A stretch of 64,000 nucleotides of DNA from Streptomyces adelaidensis (GTDB taxonomy: Bacteria; Actinomycetota; Actinomycetes; Streptomycetales; Streptomycetaceae): the NCBI RefSeq assembly GCF_016598475.1, contig NZ_JAEMUX010000050.1, forward strand, positions 1 through 64,000. Reading direction: 5' to 3'. Below, piece by piece: positions 42,737 through 50,405 of the stretch. The notes under the pieces were generated by a model. The model saw only the letters and a list, made by a program, of their open reading frames with translations. It was not told the DNA's origin and ran no database searches. Position 1 is the stretch's first letter. Each line of letters opens with the position of its first letter. Made by a program: the position numbers and the translations under genes.

Positions 42737-42879
42737 GCGCCGTCGCTGTCGAGATCACATCACCCTCCGCCAAGAGAGCCGAGCCCGTCGACCTGGTCGA
42801 CTTGGTGGTCGTCGAGGACGTCGAGGAGCTGACCGTGGGCGCAGTCCCCGGCTGCAACGACGACAACCCGTACCGGTAA
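42733..42879 (+). CDS. 48-residue putative RiPP precursor peptide
   Basis: ATG 42733 has AGGAG (42721-42725), and the start overlaps the radical SAM stop (ATGA). The peptide is acidic and Val/Glu/Asp-rich (DLVDLVVVEDVEELTVG, a likely leader recognised by the enzyme) and ends AVPGCNDDNPYR, a short polar core with one Cys and one Tyr. A tiny gene directly coupled to a radical SAM/SPASM enzyme is the usual layout for ribosomally made, enzyme-modified peptides. The modification and product are unknown, and I know of no named family it fits. Confidence 0.72.
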   Translation: MSAVAVEITSPSAKRAEPVDLVDLVVVEDVEELTVGAVPGCNDDNPYR

Positions 42880-42955
42880 GACCCCACCATCCCTGGTGGC
42901 CCTGGGCAGCCGTCGCGCTGTGCGGGGCCACCCCCCTCTCTGGGAAGGTGTACCC

Positions 42956-43768
42956 ATGCCGACCGAACGCATCGACTTCGCCGATCTGCCCGACGACGTC
43001 CAGAGCGCCGTACTCGAACGGACCGGCCCTCTCGTGAACGCCGAAACCATGTCGACGGGCTTCAATTCCTCCATCTCCGCCCGACTTACTACCGAGCGGG
43101 GCGACCTCTACGTCAAGGGTCTGCCCACGGATCACCCTCGCGTATGGACGCAGCAGAGGGAGGCGTCTGTCGGCCCATACGTGGGCGGAATTTCTCCGCG
43201 CGTCCGGTGGCATCTCCAGGCCGGTGGCTGGGATTTCGTCGCCTTCGACGCCCTTGACGGCCGCCACGCCGACTATGCACAAGGCTCGGGGGATCTCCCG
43301 CTCGTCGCCGCAGCCCTGGAACGGCTCTCCGAGTTGCGGGCTCCGGACGGTGTCGAGACGAAGCAGGCGGAACACCGGCTGCGTGATCACGCCACTGCCG
43401 CCGCCCTCGCGTACTTCACGGGAGACACCCTTTGCCACACCGACCCGAACCCAGCCAACGTCATGGTCGGCCAAGGGCAGGCGTGGGTCGTCGACTGGGC
43501 ATGGGCCACCCGAGGCGCCCCCTGGCTCGACGCAGGGTACTGGGTAGTTTGGCTCATCGCCGAAGGTGGCCACACCCCCGAGAACGCCGAACAGTGGGCC
43601 TCTCGCATCCCCGCGTTCCGTGCGGCTCCCGAGGCCGGGCTGAACGCGTTCGCCGCGGCCAACGAAAGTGTGTGGACCGAGATCGCAGAACAGTCCCCCG
43701 GCCCGTGGACCCACAGCGTGCACACTGCCGCCAAGATGTGGGCCTCGTACCGCGCGCGCATGACCTGA
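42956..43768 (+). CDS. aminoglycoside phosphotransferase-fold protein
   Basis: This encodes 270 residues from ATG 42956 after GGGAAGG. The phosphotransferase (APH/ChoK) fold is indicated by the Brenner motif HTDPNPANVM (catalytic Asp, about residues 160-170) and the metal-binding VVDWAWATRGAPWLD. It is the last gene of the ATPase/radical SAM/peptide operon, so it may phosphorylate a peptide or small molecule linked to it rather than an antibiotic. The substrate is unknown. Confidence 0.82.
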   Translation: MPTERIDFADLPDDVQSAVLERTGPLVNAETMSTGFNSSISARLTTERGDLYVKGLPTDHPRVWTQQREASVGPYVGGISPRVRWHLQAGGWDFVAFDALDGRHADYAQGSGDLPLVAAALERLSELRAPDGVETKQAEHRLRDHATAAALAYFTGDTLCHTDPNPANVMVGQGQAWVVDWAWATRGAPWLDAGYWVVWLIAEGGHTPENAEQWASRIPAFRAAPEAGLNAFAAANESVWTEIAEQSPGPWTHSVHTAAKMWASYRARMT

Positions 43769-43844
43769 ACCTGTACACCCGGGCACCCAGTTCCTCGGCA
43801 GCACACGGCACATGGGGTGTTTGCGCGTGCGGGAAAGAAAAGAA

Positions 43845-45590
43845 TCAGAAAAACTCGGCCGGTTGAATACCCAAGGTAGACCGCGTGCCAGTACTGCCGC
43901 CCTCGATGGGGGCGTAGCGCCGCTGTTGCAGCTCATCGCGTTCAATGTCCGGGATCGTCATCGACTCGGCAAGCACGGCGGCGAGCGCGTCCACTTGAGT
44001 GTTGTCGATGTCAGCGTGGAAGAGCCACCGGATGTTCTCGTCGCGCGTGATGAGGTCGATCGCCAAGCGCGCGCTTCTGTCCTGTGCGGTCGCTGCTCGG
44101 ACGTATCGCACCTGGTCGATCGGGATGTCCTGACGGATCTCGCCTTGCTCAAGAAATGTGTTCGTCTTGGCCGTGATGATGCGGCGATCAGTGACGGCGA
44201 CCAGGGTGTTTGCCGCAGCCTTGTCCCTTGCTGCCGCCAACTTCTCCTTCGCTCCGCCGAGGATCGCAGAAATTGGTCCGAGGGCATCGAGCTGGTCGGG
44301 GAAGCCGACGACACGTAGGGTCTCACCGTCCTCGAGGAACCATCGCAGGATGCGAAGGTACGGCTCGAGATCCAGCGACTTGGGTGCGCAGACGACGTCC
44401 GGAGCCTCGAGCGGAGGGGCCGGCGGATGGAGAGCGTGGGCAAGAGGCTTGATCGCCTCCAGAAGACGGGCTGAGGTTTGGCGGGCTGCCTTTGAGTCCC
44501 TCCGCTTCCCCGGCAGTGGCAGTGTGTCGCGTCCGGGGAGTTCGGCGATGATTCGTAGCTCCCGCGTCAGCGAGGCGACGAGGCTAGTCGTCTCGGCGAG
44601 AGCGGAGTCCAACTCCGTGCGAGTGTCGCGCGCGATGACGTCGACGAGCCGTGCCTCGTCAGCATCTTCGCGTCCAGCGGCTCTCGCCTTCGCGGCGCGG
44701 AGCGCCTGATACCCGGTCCAGGCCTTGAGGGAGGACAGGAGGGCGTAGGTGTCGAAGACGATCGCCTCGGCGTTCGTCTGAAGATACTCACGGTGGCGAC
44801 GAGTGTCGGGCCGATCGATCTGCCCGACGTGGCTACGGACGTTCAGCCGGTAGAGGTCAAGCTGCTTACGCAGCGACGCTTCACTACCCGCGACGCCGTC
44901 CCACAAGGAGGTGGGGACCGATTCGACCTCTCGCGCCTGGTCGACTGTGCGATCGACGGTGACGACGAGCCCCGTCAGTTCGGCCCACTGCTCGTTGCGG
45001 ATGGTTGTGAGTACCTGGCTCGTCAGCGCGATGTTGGTCCTGACAAGGCCCGTGACCTCACTCAGCTGCATCTGAAGGGCGACCATGGCCAGCGCCGGCC
45101 CGAGCGCGGCCGCGGTCTGCGCCGCGCTCACCGCAGTCACGGGGATGAGGCGGGCCTGACCAGCGATGCGACCGGAGAGGAACACTGCTCCGAGGTTCGC
45201 GCCGTCCTTGACTGCGAGCGTTCCGCCAGCCCTCAGCAGGACCTGTGTCGCGTCGCTGAGCCTGTAGAGCCCCTGCGCGCTGGCGAATGCGTTTCCGAGG
45301 TTGCCGGCCGCGGTCGCCGTGTTTCCGATCGAGGCGAGGACTGTGGAGATCTGCTTGCGGTCGGCGGCCGACACGAGCCCAAAGTCGAGCAGATCGGGCT
45401 TGAGTTCCGCGGGGACCTCGCCGAAGACGACAGCGACCCCTGGGAGCACCTCCGCCAGGACCGTCGATGCCGTCGTCGAGTCGATGTTCGAGTCGGATGT
45501 CGGATCGTCCGCGGCAAGTGAGTCGGCGCTATTGCTCTGGCCGTTCTCCTCAGGCTCGGCGATCTCCATCGAGTCCGAAGGGTTCTGCAT
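43845..45590 (-). CDS. large hypothetical protein with PH-like C-terminus
   Basis: This encodes 581 residues from ATG 45590 with GGGGAGG upstream; the longer frame to 45776 adds unrelated sequence. An acidic N-terminus (about 1-45) is followed by an Ala/Gly-rich hydrophobic region (about 120-180, e.g. PVTAVSAAQTAAALGPALAM), a long helical middle, and a C-terminal part (about 460-545: TLVAVTDRRIITAKTNTFLE, then IPIDQVRYVRAAT) that reads like a bacterial pleckstrin-homology (bPH) domain. It is probably membrane-associated. The family and role are unknown. DUF5958 lies 61 bp upstream in the same direction. Confidence 0.65.
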   Translation of the reverse strand: MQNPSDSMEIAEPEENGQSNSADSLAADDPTSDSNIDSTTASTVLAEVLPGVAVVFGEVPAELKPDLLDFGLVSAADRKQISTVLASIGNTATAAGNLGNAFASAQGLYRLSDATQVLLRAGGTLAVKDGANLGAVFLSGRIAGQARLIPVTAVSAAQTAAALGPALAMVALQMQLSEVTGLVRTNIALTSQVLTTIRNEQWAELTGLVVTVDRTVDQAREVESVPTSLWDGVAGSEASLRKQLDLYRLNVRSHVGQIDRPDTRRHREYLQTNAEAIVFDTYALLSSLKAWTGYQALRAAKARAAGREDADEARLVDVIARDTRTELDSALAETTSLVASLTRELRIIAELPGRDTLPLPGKRRDSKAARQTSARLLEAIKPLAHALHPPAPPLEAPDVVCAPKSLDLEPYLRILRWFLEDGETLRVVGFPDQLDALGPISAILGGAKEKLAAARDKAAANTLVAVTDRRIITAKTNTFLEQGEIRQDIPIDQVRYVRAATAQDRSARLAIDLITRDENIRWLFHADIDNTQVDALAAVLAESMTIPDIERDELQQRRYAPIEGGSTGTRSTLGIQPAEFF

Positions 45591-45651
45591 GCGATTTCCT
45601 CCCCGCGAGGGCGCGCAACGGCCAGACGTCGTCGGCGTTCCCTGCCGAACT

Positions 45652-46086
45652 CTACGGCTCGACGCCCTGCGGTTCAGCCCGAATCCACCGGGCTGATTCA
45701 GGTACTGGCTGGTGCCAGGCATGGGCGCACCCGGCGGCGCAGAACCGCACCCGTCGGCGCTCGTCGGCCACTCCAAGCAGGGCTACCAGCAGCCGAAATG
45801 CCTTCACGCGCTCGGTTTGCGGCAGATTGATGATCTTTGCCAGCTGCGCGGGCAGCTGCCCGCGCGTGATCAGGACCGCCGGAGTATGCGTCGGCCGGAT
45901 GCCGGCCAGACGCACGCTCTCGGGGCCGTCCTCCACCGTCGCGCGGGCCTGGATACAGAACCCGCTCAGGTCCCGCAGGACCTCGAACTGCTCGTCGGAG
46001 GCAAGGCCCTCGAACCACTCGACCCCCCGCACGAGCGGACGCAGTCCCTGCGCGAGCTCGTTCAGCCTGACCGTGCGCTCGTCCAT
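45652..46086 (-). CDS. DUF5958 family protein
   Basis: This encodes 144 residues. It matches my recollection of DUF5958: LNELAQGLRPLVRGVEWFEG, then SGFCIQARATVEDGPESVRL, GIRPTHTPAVLITRG and a late Cys/His cluster FCAAGCAHAWH that could bind a metal. The family is largely restricted to actinomycetes and has no known function. It is the last accessory gene before the leucine-degradation operon. Confidence 0.8.
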   Translation of the reverse strand: MDERTVRLNELAQGLRPLVRGVEWFEGLASDEQFEVLRDLSGFCIQARATVEDGPESVRLAGIRPTHTPAVLITRGQLPAQLAKIINLPQTERVKAFRLLVALLGVADERRRVRFCAAGCAHAWHQPVPESARWIRAEPQGVEP

Positions 46087-46161
46087 CCACCCACCCCGTG
46101 ATTCAGCTCAGACCAGCACCTCTGCAGGCTATCGAAGCAGATCGCGAATATGACTGGAGTA

Positions 46162-47322
46162 CTAATCGACCATGCCCAACTCCCGTGCGATCAGCATCCG
46201 CTGCACCTCGCTCGTGCCCTCGCCGATTTCCAGGATCTTGGAGTCGCGCCACATGCGGGCGACCGGGTACTCGTTCATGAAGCCGTAGCCGCCGTGGATC
46301 TGGGTGGCGTCGCGGGCGTTGTCGACGGCGACGGTGGAGGAGTAGAGCTTGGCGAGGGCCGCCTCCTTCTTGAAGGGGTCGCCGGAGACCAGGCGGGAGG
46401 CGGCGTCGCGCCAGGCGAGGCGGGACGTGTGGGCCTTCATCTCCATGTCGGCGATCTTGAACTGGATGGCCTGGTTGGCGCCGATGGGGCGGCCGAAGGC
46501 GTGACGTTCCTTCGCGTACTTCACGGACTCGTCCACACAGCCCTGCGCCAGACCCGTGGCGAGCGCCGAGATGGCGATGCGGCCCTCGTCGAGGATGCGC
46601 AGGAACTGGGCGTAGCCCCGGCCGAGTTCGCCCAGCAGGTTCTCCGCCGGGACCCGAACGTCGGAGAAGGACAGCTCGCGGGTGTCCGAGGCGTTCCAGC
46701 CGACCTTTGAATAGGGGGCCGCCACCGTGAAGCCCGGGGTGCCCGACGGGACGATGATCGAGGAGATGAGGGGGCGGCCGTCCGGCTTGCGGCCTGTCAC
46801 CGCCGTGACCGTGACCAGGGCCGTGATGTCCGTCCCCGAGTTGGTGATGAAGCACTTGCTGCCGTTGATCACCCACTCGTTCGTCGACTCGTCCAGCCGG
46901 GCCGTCGTACGGGTCGCGCCCGCGTCCGAGCCGCCGTCGGGTTCCGTCAGCCCGAACGCGCCGAGGATCTCGCCGGAGCACAGGCGCGGCAGCCACTCCT
47001 CCTTCTGCGCCTCGGTGCCGAAGAGATGGATCGGCATCGCGCCCAGGGAGACCCCGGCTTCGAGGGTGATCGCCACGGACGAGTCGACCCTCGCCAGCTC
47101 CTCCAGCGCGATCCCGAGAGCGAGATAGTCGCCGCCCATGCCGCCGTGCTCCTCCGGGAACGGCAGACCGAACAGCCCCATGCGGCCCATCTCGCGCACG
47201 ATCTCGTACGGGAACTCATGGCGCTCGTAGAGGTCGCCGATCTTCGGCGCGACGACCTCGTGGGCGAACTCCTCGACCGTACGGCGGAGTTGTTCCAGTT
47301 CGGGAGAGAGGTGGTGGTCCAT
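46162..47322 (-). CDS. acyl-CoA dehydrogenase (isovaleryl-CoA dehydrogenase-like)
   Basis: This 386-residue FAD enzyme carries out alpha,beta-desaturation of a short branched acyl-CoA. It has FAD/substrate signatures FGLTEPDGGSDAGATRT (about 133-149) and IHGGYGFMNEYPVARMWRDS, with the base Glu probably in EIGEGTSEVQRM. It is the last gene of the operon with HMG-CoA lyase-type and carboxylase genes, and the gap to the lyase is 4 bp. The context points to isovaleryl-CoA (leucine breakdown); the exact chain specificity is inferred. Confidence 0.92.
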   Translation of the reverse strand: MDHHLSPELEQLRRTVEEFAHEVVAPKIGDLYERHEFPYEIVREMGRMGLFGLPFPEEHGGMGGDYLALGIALEELARVDSSVAITLEAGVSLGAMPIHLFGTEAQKEEWLPRLCSGEILGAFGLTEPDGGSDAGATRTTARLDESTNEWVINGSKCFITNSGTDITALVTVTAVTGRKPDGRPLISSIIVPSGTPGFTVAAPYSKVGWNASDTRELSFSDVRVPAENLLGELGRGYAQFLRILDEGRIAISALATGLAQGCVDESVKYAKERHAFGRPIGANQAIQFKIADMEMKAHTSRLAWRDAASRLVSGDPFKKEAALAKLYSSTVAVDNARDATQIHGGYGFMNEYPVARMWRDSKILEIGEGTSEVQRMLIARELGMVD

Positions 47323-47326
47323 GGGG

Positions 47327-48286
47327 TCACTCCTGGTGGGAGAGGGCTCGTACGGTGCGGGACGGGCTGGGTCGGCCCAGTTGTCGGGCCATCCACACGC
47401 TGGTGGCGGTGAGACGGCCGAGGTCGACGCCGGTGTCGATGCCGAGGCCCCGCAGCATCCACACGAGGTCTTCGGTGGCGAGGTTGCCGGTGGCGGACTT
47501 GGCGTAGGGGCAGCCGCCGAGGCCCCCGGCGGAGGCGTCCACCGTGGTGACGCCGTGCCGCAGCGCCGCGAGGGTGTTGGCGAGGGCCTGGCCGTAGGTG
47601 TCGTGGAAGTGGACGCCGAGGGCGGAGGTGGGGACGCCCGCCTCGTTCAGGGCGGTGAGCAGTGCCTGGACGTGGCCCGGGGTGGCGACGCCGATGGTGT
47701 CGCCGAGGCTCAGCTCGTCGCAGCCCAGGTCGAGGAGCGCCCGGCAGACCCTGACCACCTGGGGGATCGGGACGGGGCCCTCCCAGGGGTCGCCGAAGCA
47801 CATGGAGAGGTAGCCGCGGACGTGCACCCCGTCGTCCTTGGCGCGGGTCACCACCGGGTCGAACATGGCCAGCGCCTCGTCGACCGTCCGGTTGAGGTTG
47901 GCCTTGGCGAAGGACTCCGTGGCGCTGGCGAAGACGGCGACGCGGCGGGCGCCGAGGGCGAGGGCGCGGTCGAGGCCGCGTTCGTTCGGGACGAGGACCG
48001 GGAGCGCGATCGCCGCCGGGAGATCGCCGAGAAGCGGGAACAGGTCTTCCGCGTCCGCCAGTTGGGGCACCCACTTGGGGTGTACGAAGCTCGTCGCCTC
48101 GATGGTGGTGAGGCCCGCCTCGGCCAGGCGGTGCACGAACTCCGCCTTCACCTCCGTGGGGACGGTCGTCTGCTCGTTCTGCAGTCCGTCCCGGGCGCCG
48201 ACCTCGTGGATACGGATGTGGGTGGGGAGGCCGTCGGTGGAGGGTGCGGCCACGGTCATGGGGAGTCCGAGTCCCTGGACGGTCAT
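47327..48286 (-). CDS. hydroxymethylglutaryl-CoA lyase
   Basis: This encodes 319 residues from ATG 48286, which overlaps the biotin carboxylase stop (ATGA). The HMGL-like TIM barrel opens IRIHEVGARDGLQNE, the metal/substrate region of the family, and carries the signature GGLGGCPYAKSATGN around the catalytic Cys. It cleaves HMG-CoA to acetoacetate and acetyl-CoA, the end of leucine degradation. Confidence 0.93.
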   Translation of the reverse strand: MTVQGLGLPMTVAAPSTDGLPTHIRIHEVGARDGLQNEQTTVPTEVKAEFVHRLAEAGLTTIEATSFVHPKWVPQLADAEDLFPLLGDLPAAIALPVLVPNERGLDRALALGARRVAVFASATESFAKANLNRTVDEALAMFDPVVTRAKDDGVHVRGYLSMCFGDPWEGPVPIPQVVRVCRALLDLGCDELSLGDTIGVATPGHVQALLTALNEAGVPTSALGVHFHDTYGQALANTLAALRHGVTTVDASAGGLGGCPYAKSATGNLATEDLVWMLRGLGIDTGVDLGRLTATSVWMARQLGRPSPSRTVRALSHQE

Positions 48287-50391
48287 TCCGTCGCCTCCTC
48301 GTCGTGCTCGTGCTCGTGCTCGTGCTCGTACGGGGCCACGACCGCCAGCACCTGGTCCATCGCGACCGTCGTACCCGGCGTGACGTCCAACTCGGTGACG
48401 GTGCCGGCGTGCGGCGCGGCGACGACGTGCTCCATCTTCATCGCCTCCACCACCAACAGGCTCTGCCCGGCGGCCACTTCGTCCCCCACGGCCACCTTCA
48501 CGACGGTGACGGTGCCGGGCATGGGGGCGGTCAGCGAGTCGGCGCCCGCGTGGGCCGCGCCGGTGAGGGCGGCGGCGACGGGTTCGTGGTCGCGGACGTG
48601 CCAGGCGTCGCCGTCGCGGCCGAGCCAGGTGCCGTCCGGCAGCGCGGCGAACGTGTGGGTGAGGCCGTCGAGGTGGAGGGTGACGGTCGAGGGTTCCTCT
48701 CCCCCGAGCCCACCCCTTCCCGAAGCGGGGCGCAGGCCCCCGGACCCCCACGAGACCTCCGCGTCGCGGAGAGGTCCGCGTACGCGCACCTCGACGGGGT
48801 CGTGGCCGGGCACCCGCAGGTGGTGCACGGTCCAGGCGGGCTCCCCGCCGAGCCGCCATCCGCTGGGTACGGAGAACGGATCGGTCCAGCCGCCCGGCCC
48901 CCGGCTTCGGGAAGGGTCGGGGGCGCTGGGGTCGGGGTGCAGAGCCGCCTGCCGCAGCAGCGCACCCGCCACGTACACCTCCCTCGGCACCTCCCCCGGG
49001 ACCAGCCCCTCGACCTCCCGCTCCACCAACCCCGTGTCCAACTCGCCCGCCAACACCGCCGGATGGCCGAGCAGCCGCCGCAGGAACCCGGCGTTCGTCT
49101 GCACGCCCAGCGTGACCGTCTCCGCGAGGGCGGCCCGGAGTCTCCTGATCGCCGTCGCGCGGTCGGGGCCGTACGCGATGACCTTGGACAGCATCGGGTC
49201 GTACAGCGACCCGACCTCCGTGCCCTCGCTGAGCCCGGAGTCGGTGCGTACGCAGTCGCCCTGCGGCTCGCGGAGGGCCAGCACCCGGCCGCCGGAGGGG
49301 AGGAAACCGCGCGCGGGGTCCTCGGCGCAGATCCGGGCCTCCACCGCGTGCCCCGTCAGCCGTACGTCCTCCTGGCCGAAGGACAGCCGCTCGCCCGCCG
49401 CCACCCGGAGCTGCCACTCCACCAGGTCGACGCCCGTGACCAGTTCGGTCACCGGGTGCTCGACCTGGAGGCGGGTGTTCATCTCCATGAAGTGGTACGA
49501 GGACACGGGGGGTTCGGGGGGTTTCCCCCCGACAGGCGCAGTGCCGCCGGGGACGATGAACTCGACCGTGCCCGCGCCCAAGTAGCCGCAGGAGCGGGCC
49601 GCCTGGACGGCTGCCTCGCCCATGGCCGCACGGGTCCGCTCGTCGAGGAGCACGCTGGGCGCCTCCTCGATGATCTTCTGGTGGCGGCGCTGGAGGGAGC
49701 ACTCGCGCTCACCGAGGTGGACGATGTTGCCGTGGCCGTCGGCCAGGATCTGGATCTCGATGTGGCGGGGGCGGTCGATCCACCGCTCGACGAGGAGGGT
49801 GTCGTCGCCGAAGGAAGCGCGGGCCTCGCGCCGGGCGGCGGCGATCTCGTCGGCCAGCGTCGCCGGGTCCCGTACGAGCCGCATGCCCTTGCCGCCGCCG
49901 CCCGCGCTGGGCTTCAGCAGCACTGGCATGCCGATCTCCCGGGCACAGTCGGCGAGTTGGGCGTCGGTGAGGCCGCTGCCGGTCGACCCGGGCACCACCG
50001 GGACCCCGGCCGTCCGTACCGTCTCCTTGGCGCGGATCTTGTCGCCCATGAGGGAGATCGCCTCGGCCGGCGGGCCGATGAAGACCAGCCCGGCGTCGGC
50101 GCACGCCCGCGCGAACCCGGCGTTCTCGGCGAGGAAGCCGTACCCCGGGTGCACCGCCTGCGCGCCCGTGCGGGCCGCCGCTTCGAGGAGCCGCTCCGCC
50201 GACAGATAGCTCTCGGCGGCCGGCGCCGGGCCGATGCGTACCGCCGTGTCGGCCTCCCGTACGTGCCGGGCGTCGGCGTCCGCGTCGGAGAAGACCGCGA
50301 CGGAGCGGACGCCCAGGGCGCGGAGCGTACGGATGACGCGGACCGCGATCTCGCCCCGGTTGGCGACCAGGACCGTGTCGAACATGGTCAT
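48283..50391 (-). CDS. acyl-CoA carboxylase biotin-carboxylase/BCCP subunit
   Basis: This encodes 702 residues from ATG 50391; a GTG at 50409 overlapping the preceding stop is an alternative. The biotin carboxylase part (about 1-450) has VLVANRGEIAVRVIRT, the ATP-grasp glycine loop AGGGGKGMRLV and FMEMNTRLQVEHPVTE. The C-terminal biotinyl domain has EAMKMEHVV with the biotinylated Lys. In the ATP-grasp region a proline/glycine insertion (GGTAPVGGKPPEPPVSS) replaces the usual short linker, and the C-terminus ends in a His-Glu repeat from a GTGCTC microsatellite. With the next subunit it most likely forms methylcrotonyl-CoA carboxylase. Confidence 0.92.
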   Translation of the reverse strand: MTMFDTVLVANRGEIAVRVIRTLRALGVRSVAVFSDADADARHVREADTAVRIGPAPAAESYLSAERLLEAAARTGAQAVHPGYGFLAENAGFARACADAGLVFIGPPAEAISLMGDKIRAKETVRTAGVPVVPGSTGSGLTDAQLADCAREIGMPVLLKPSAGGGGKGMRLVRDPATLADEIAAARREARASFGDDTLLVERWIDRPRHIEIQILADGHGNIVHLGERECSLQRRHQKIIEEAPSVLLDERTRAAMGEAAVQAARSCGYLGAGTVEFIVPGGTAPVGGKPPEPPVSSYHFMEMNTRLQVEHPVTELVTGVDLVEWQLRVAAGERLSFGQEDVRLTGHAVEARICAEDPARGFLPSGGRVLALREPQGDCVRTDSGLSEGTEVGSLYDPMLSKVIAYGPDRATAIRRLRAALAETVTLGVQTNAGFLRRLLGHPAVLAGELDTGLVEREVEGLVPGEVPREVYVAGALLRQAALHPDPSAPDPSRSRGPGGWTDPFSVPSGWRLGGEPAWTVHHLRVPGHDPVEVRVRGPLRDAEVSWGSGGLRPASGRGGLGGEEPSTVTLHLDGLTHTFAALPDGTWLGRDGDAWHVRDHEPVAAALTGAAHAGADSLTAPMPGTVTVVKVAVGDEVAAGQSLLVVEAMKMEHVVAAPHAGTVTELDVTPGTTVAMDQVLAVVAPYEHEHEHEHDEEATE

Positions 50392-50405
50392 TTTCAAAGC
50401 CCCCC

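Noticed and set aside
42733..42879. FxLD-type lanthipeptide or mycofactocin precursor
   Set aside because: It has DLVDLVVVED resembling the leader of FxLD peptides, but lacks the Ser/Thr/Cys-rich core and lanthipeptide dehydratase, and the C-terminus lacks the Val-Tyr of mycofactocin.
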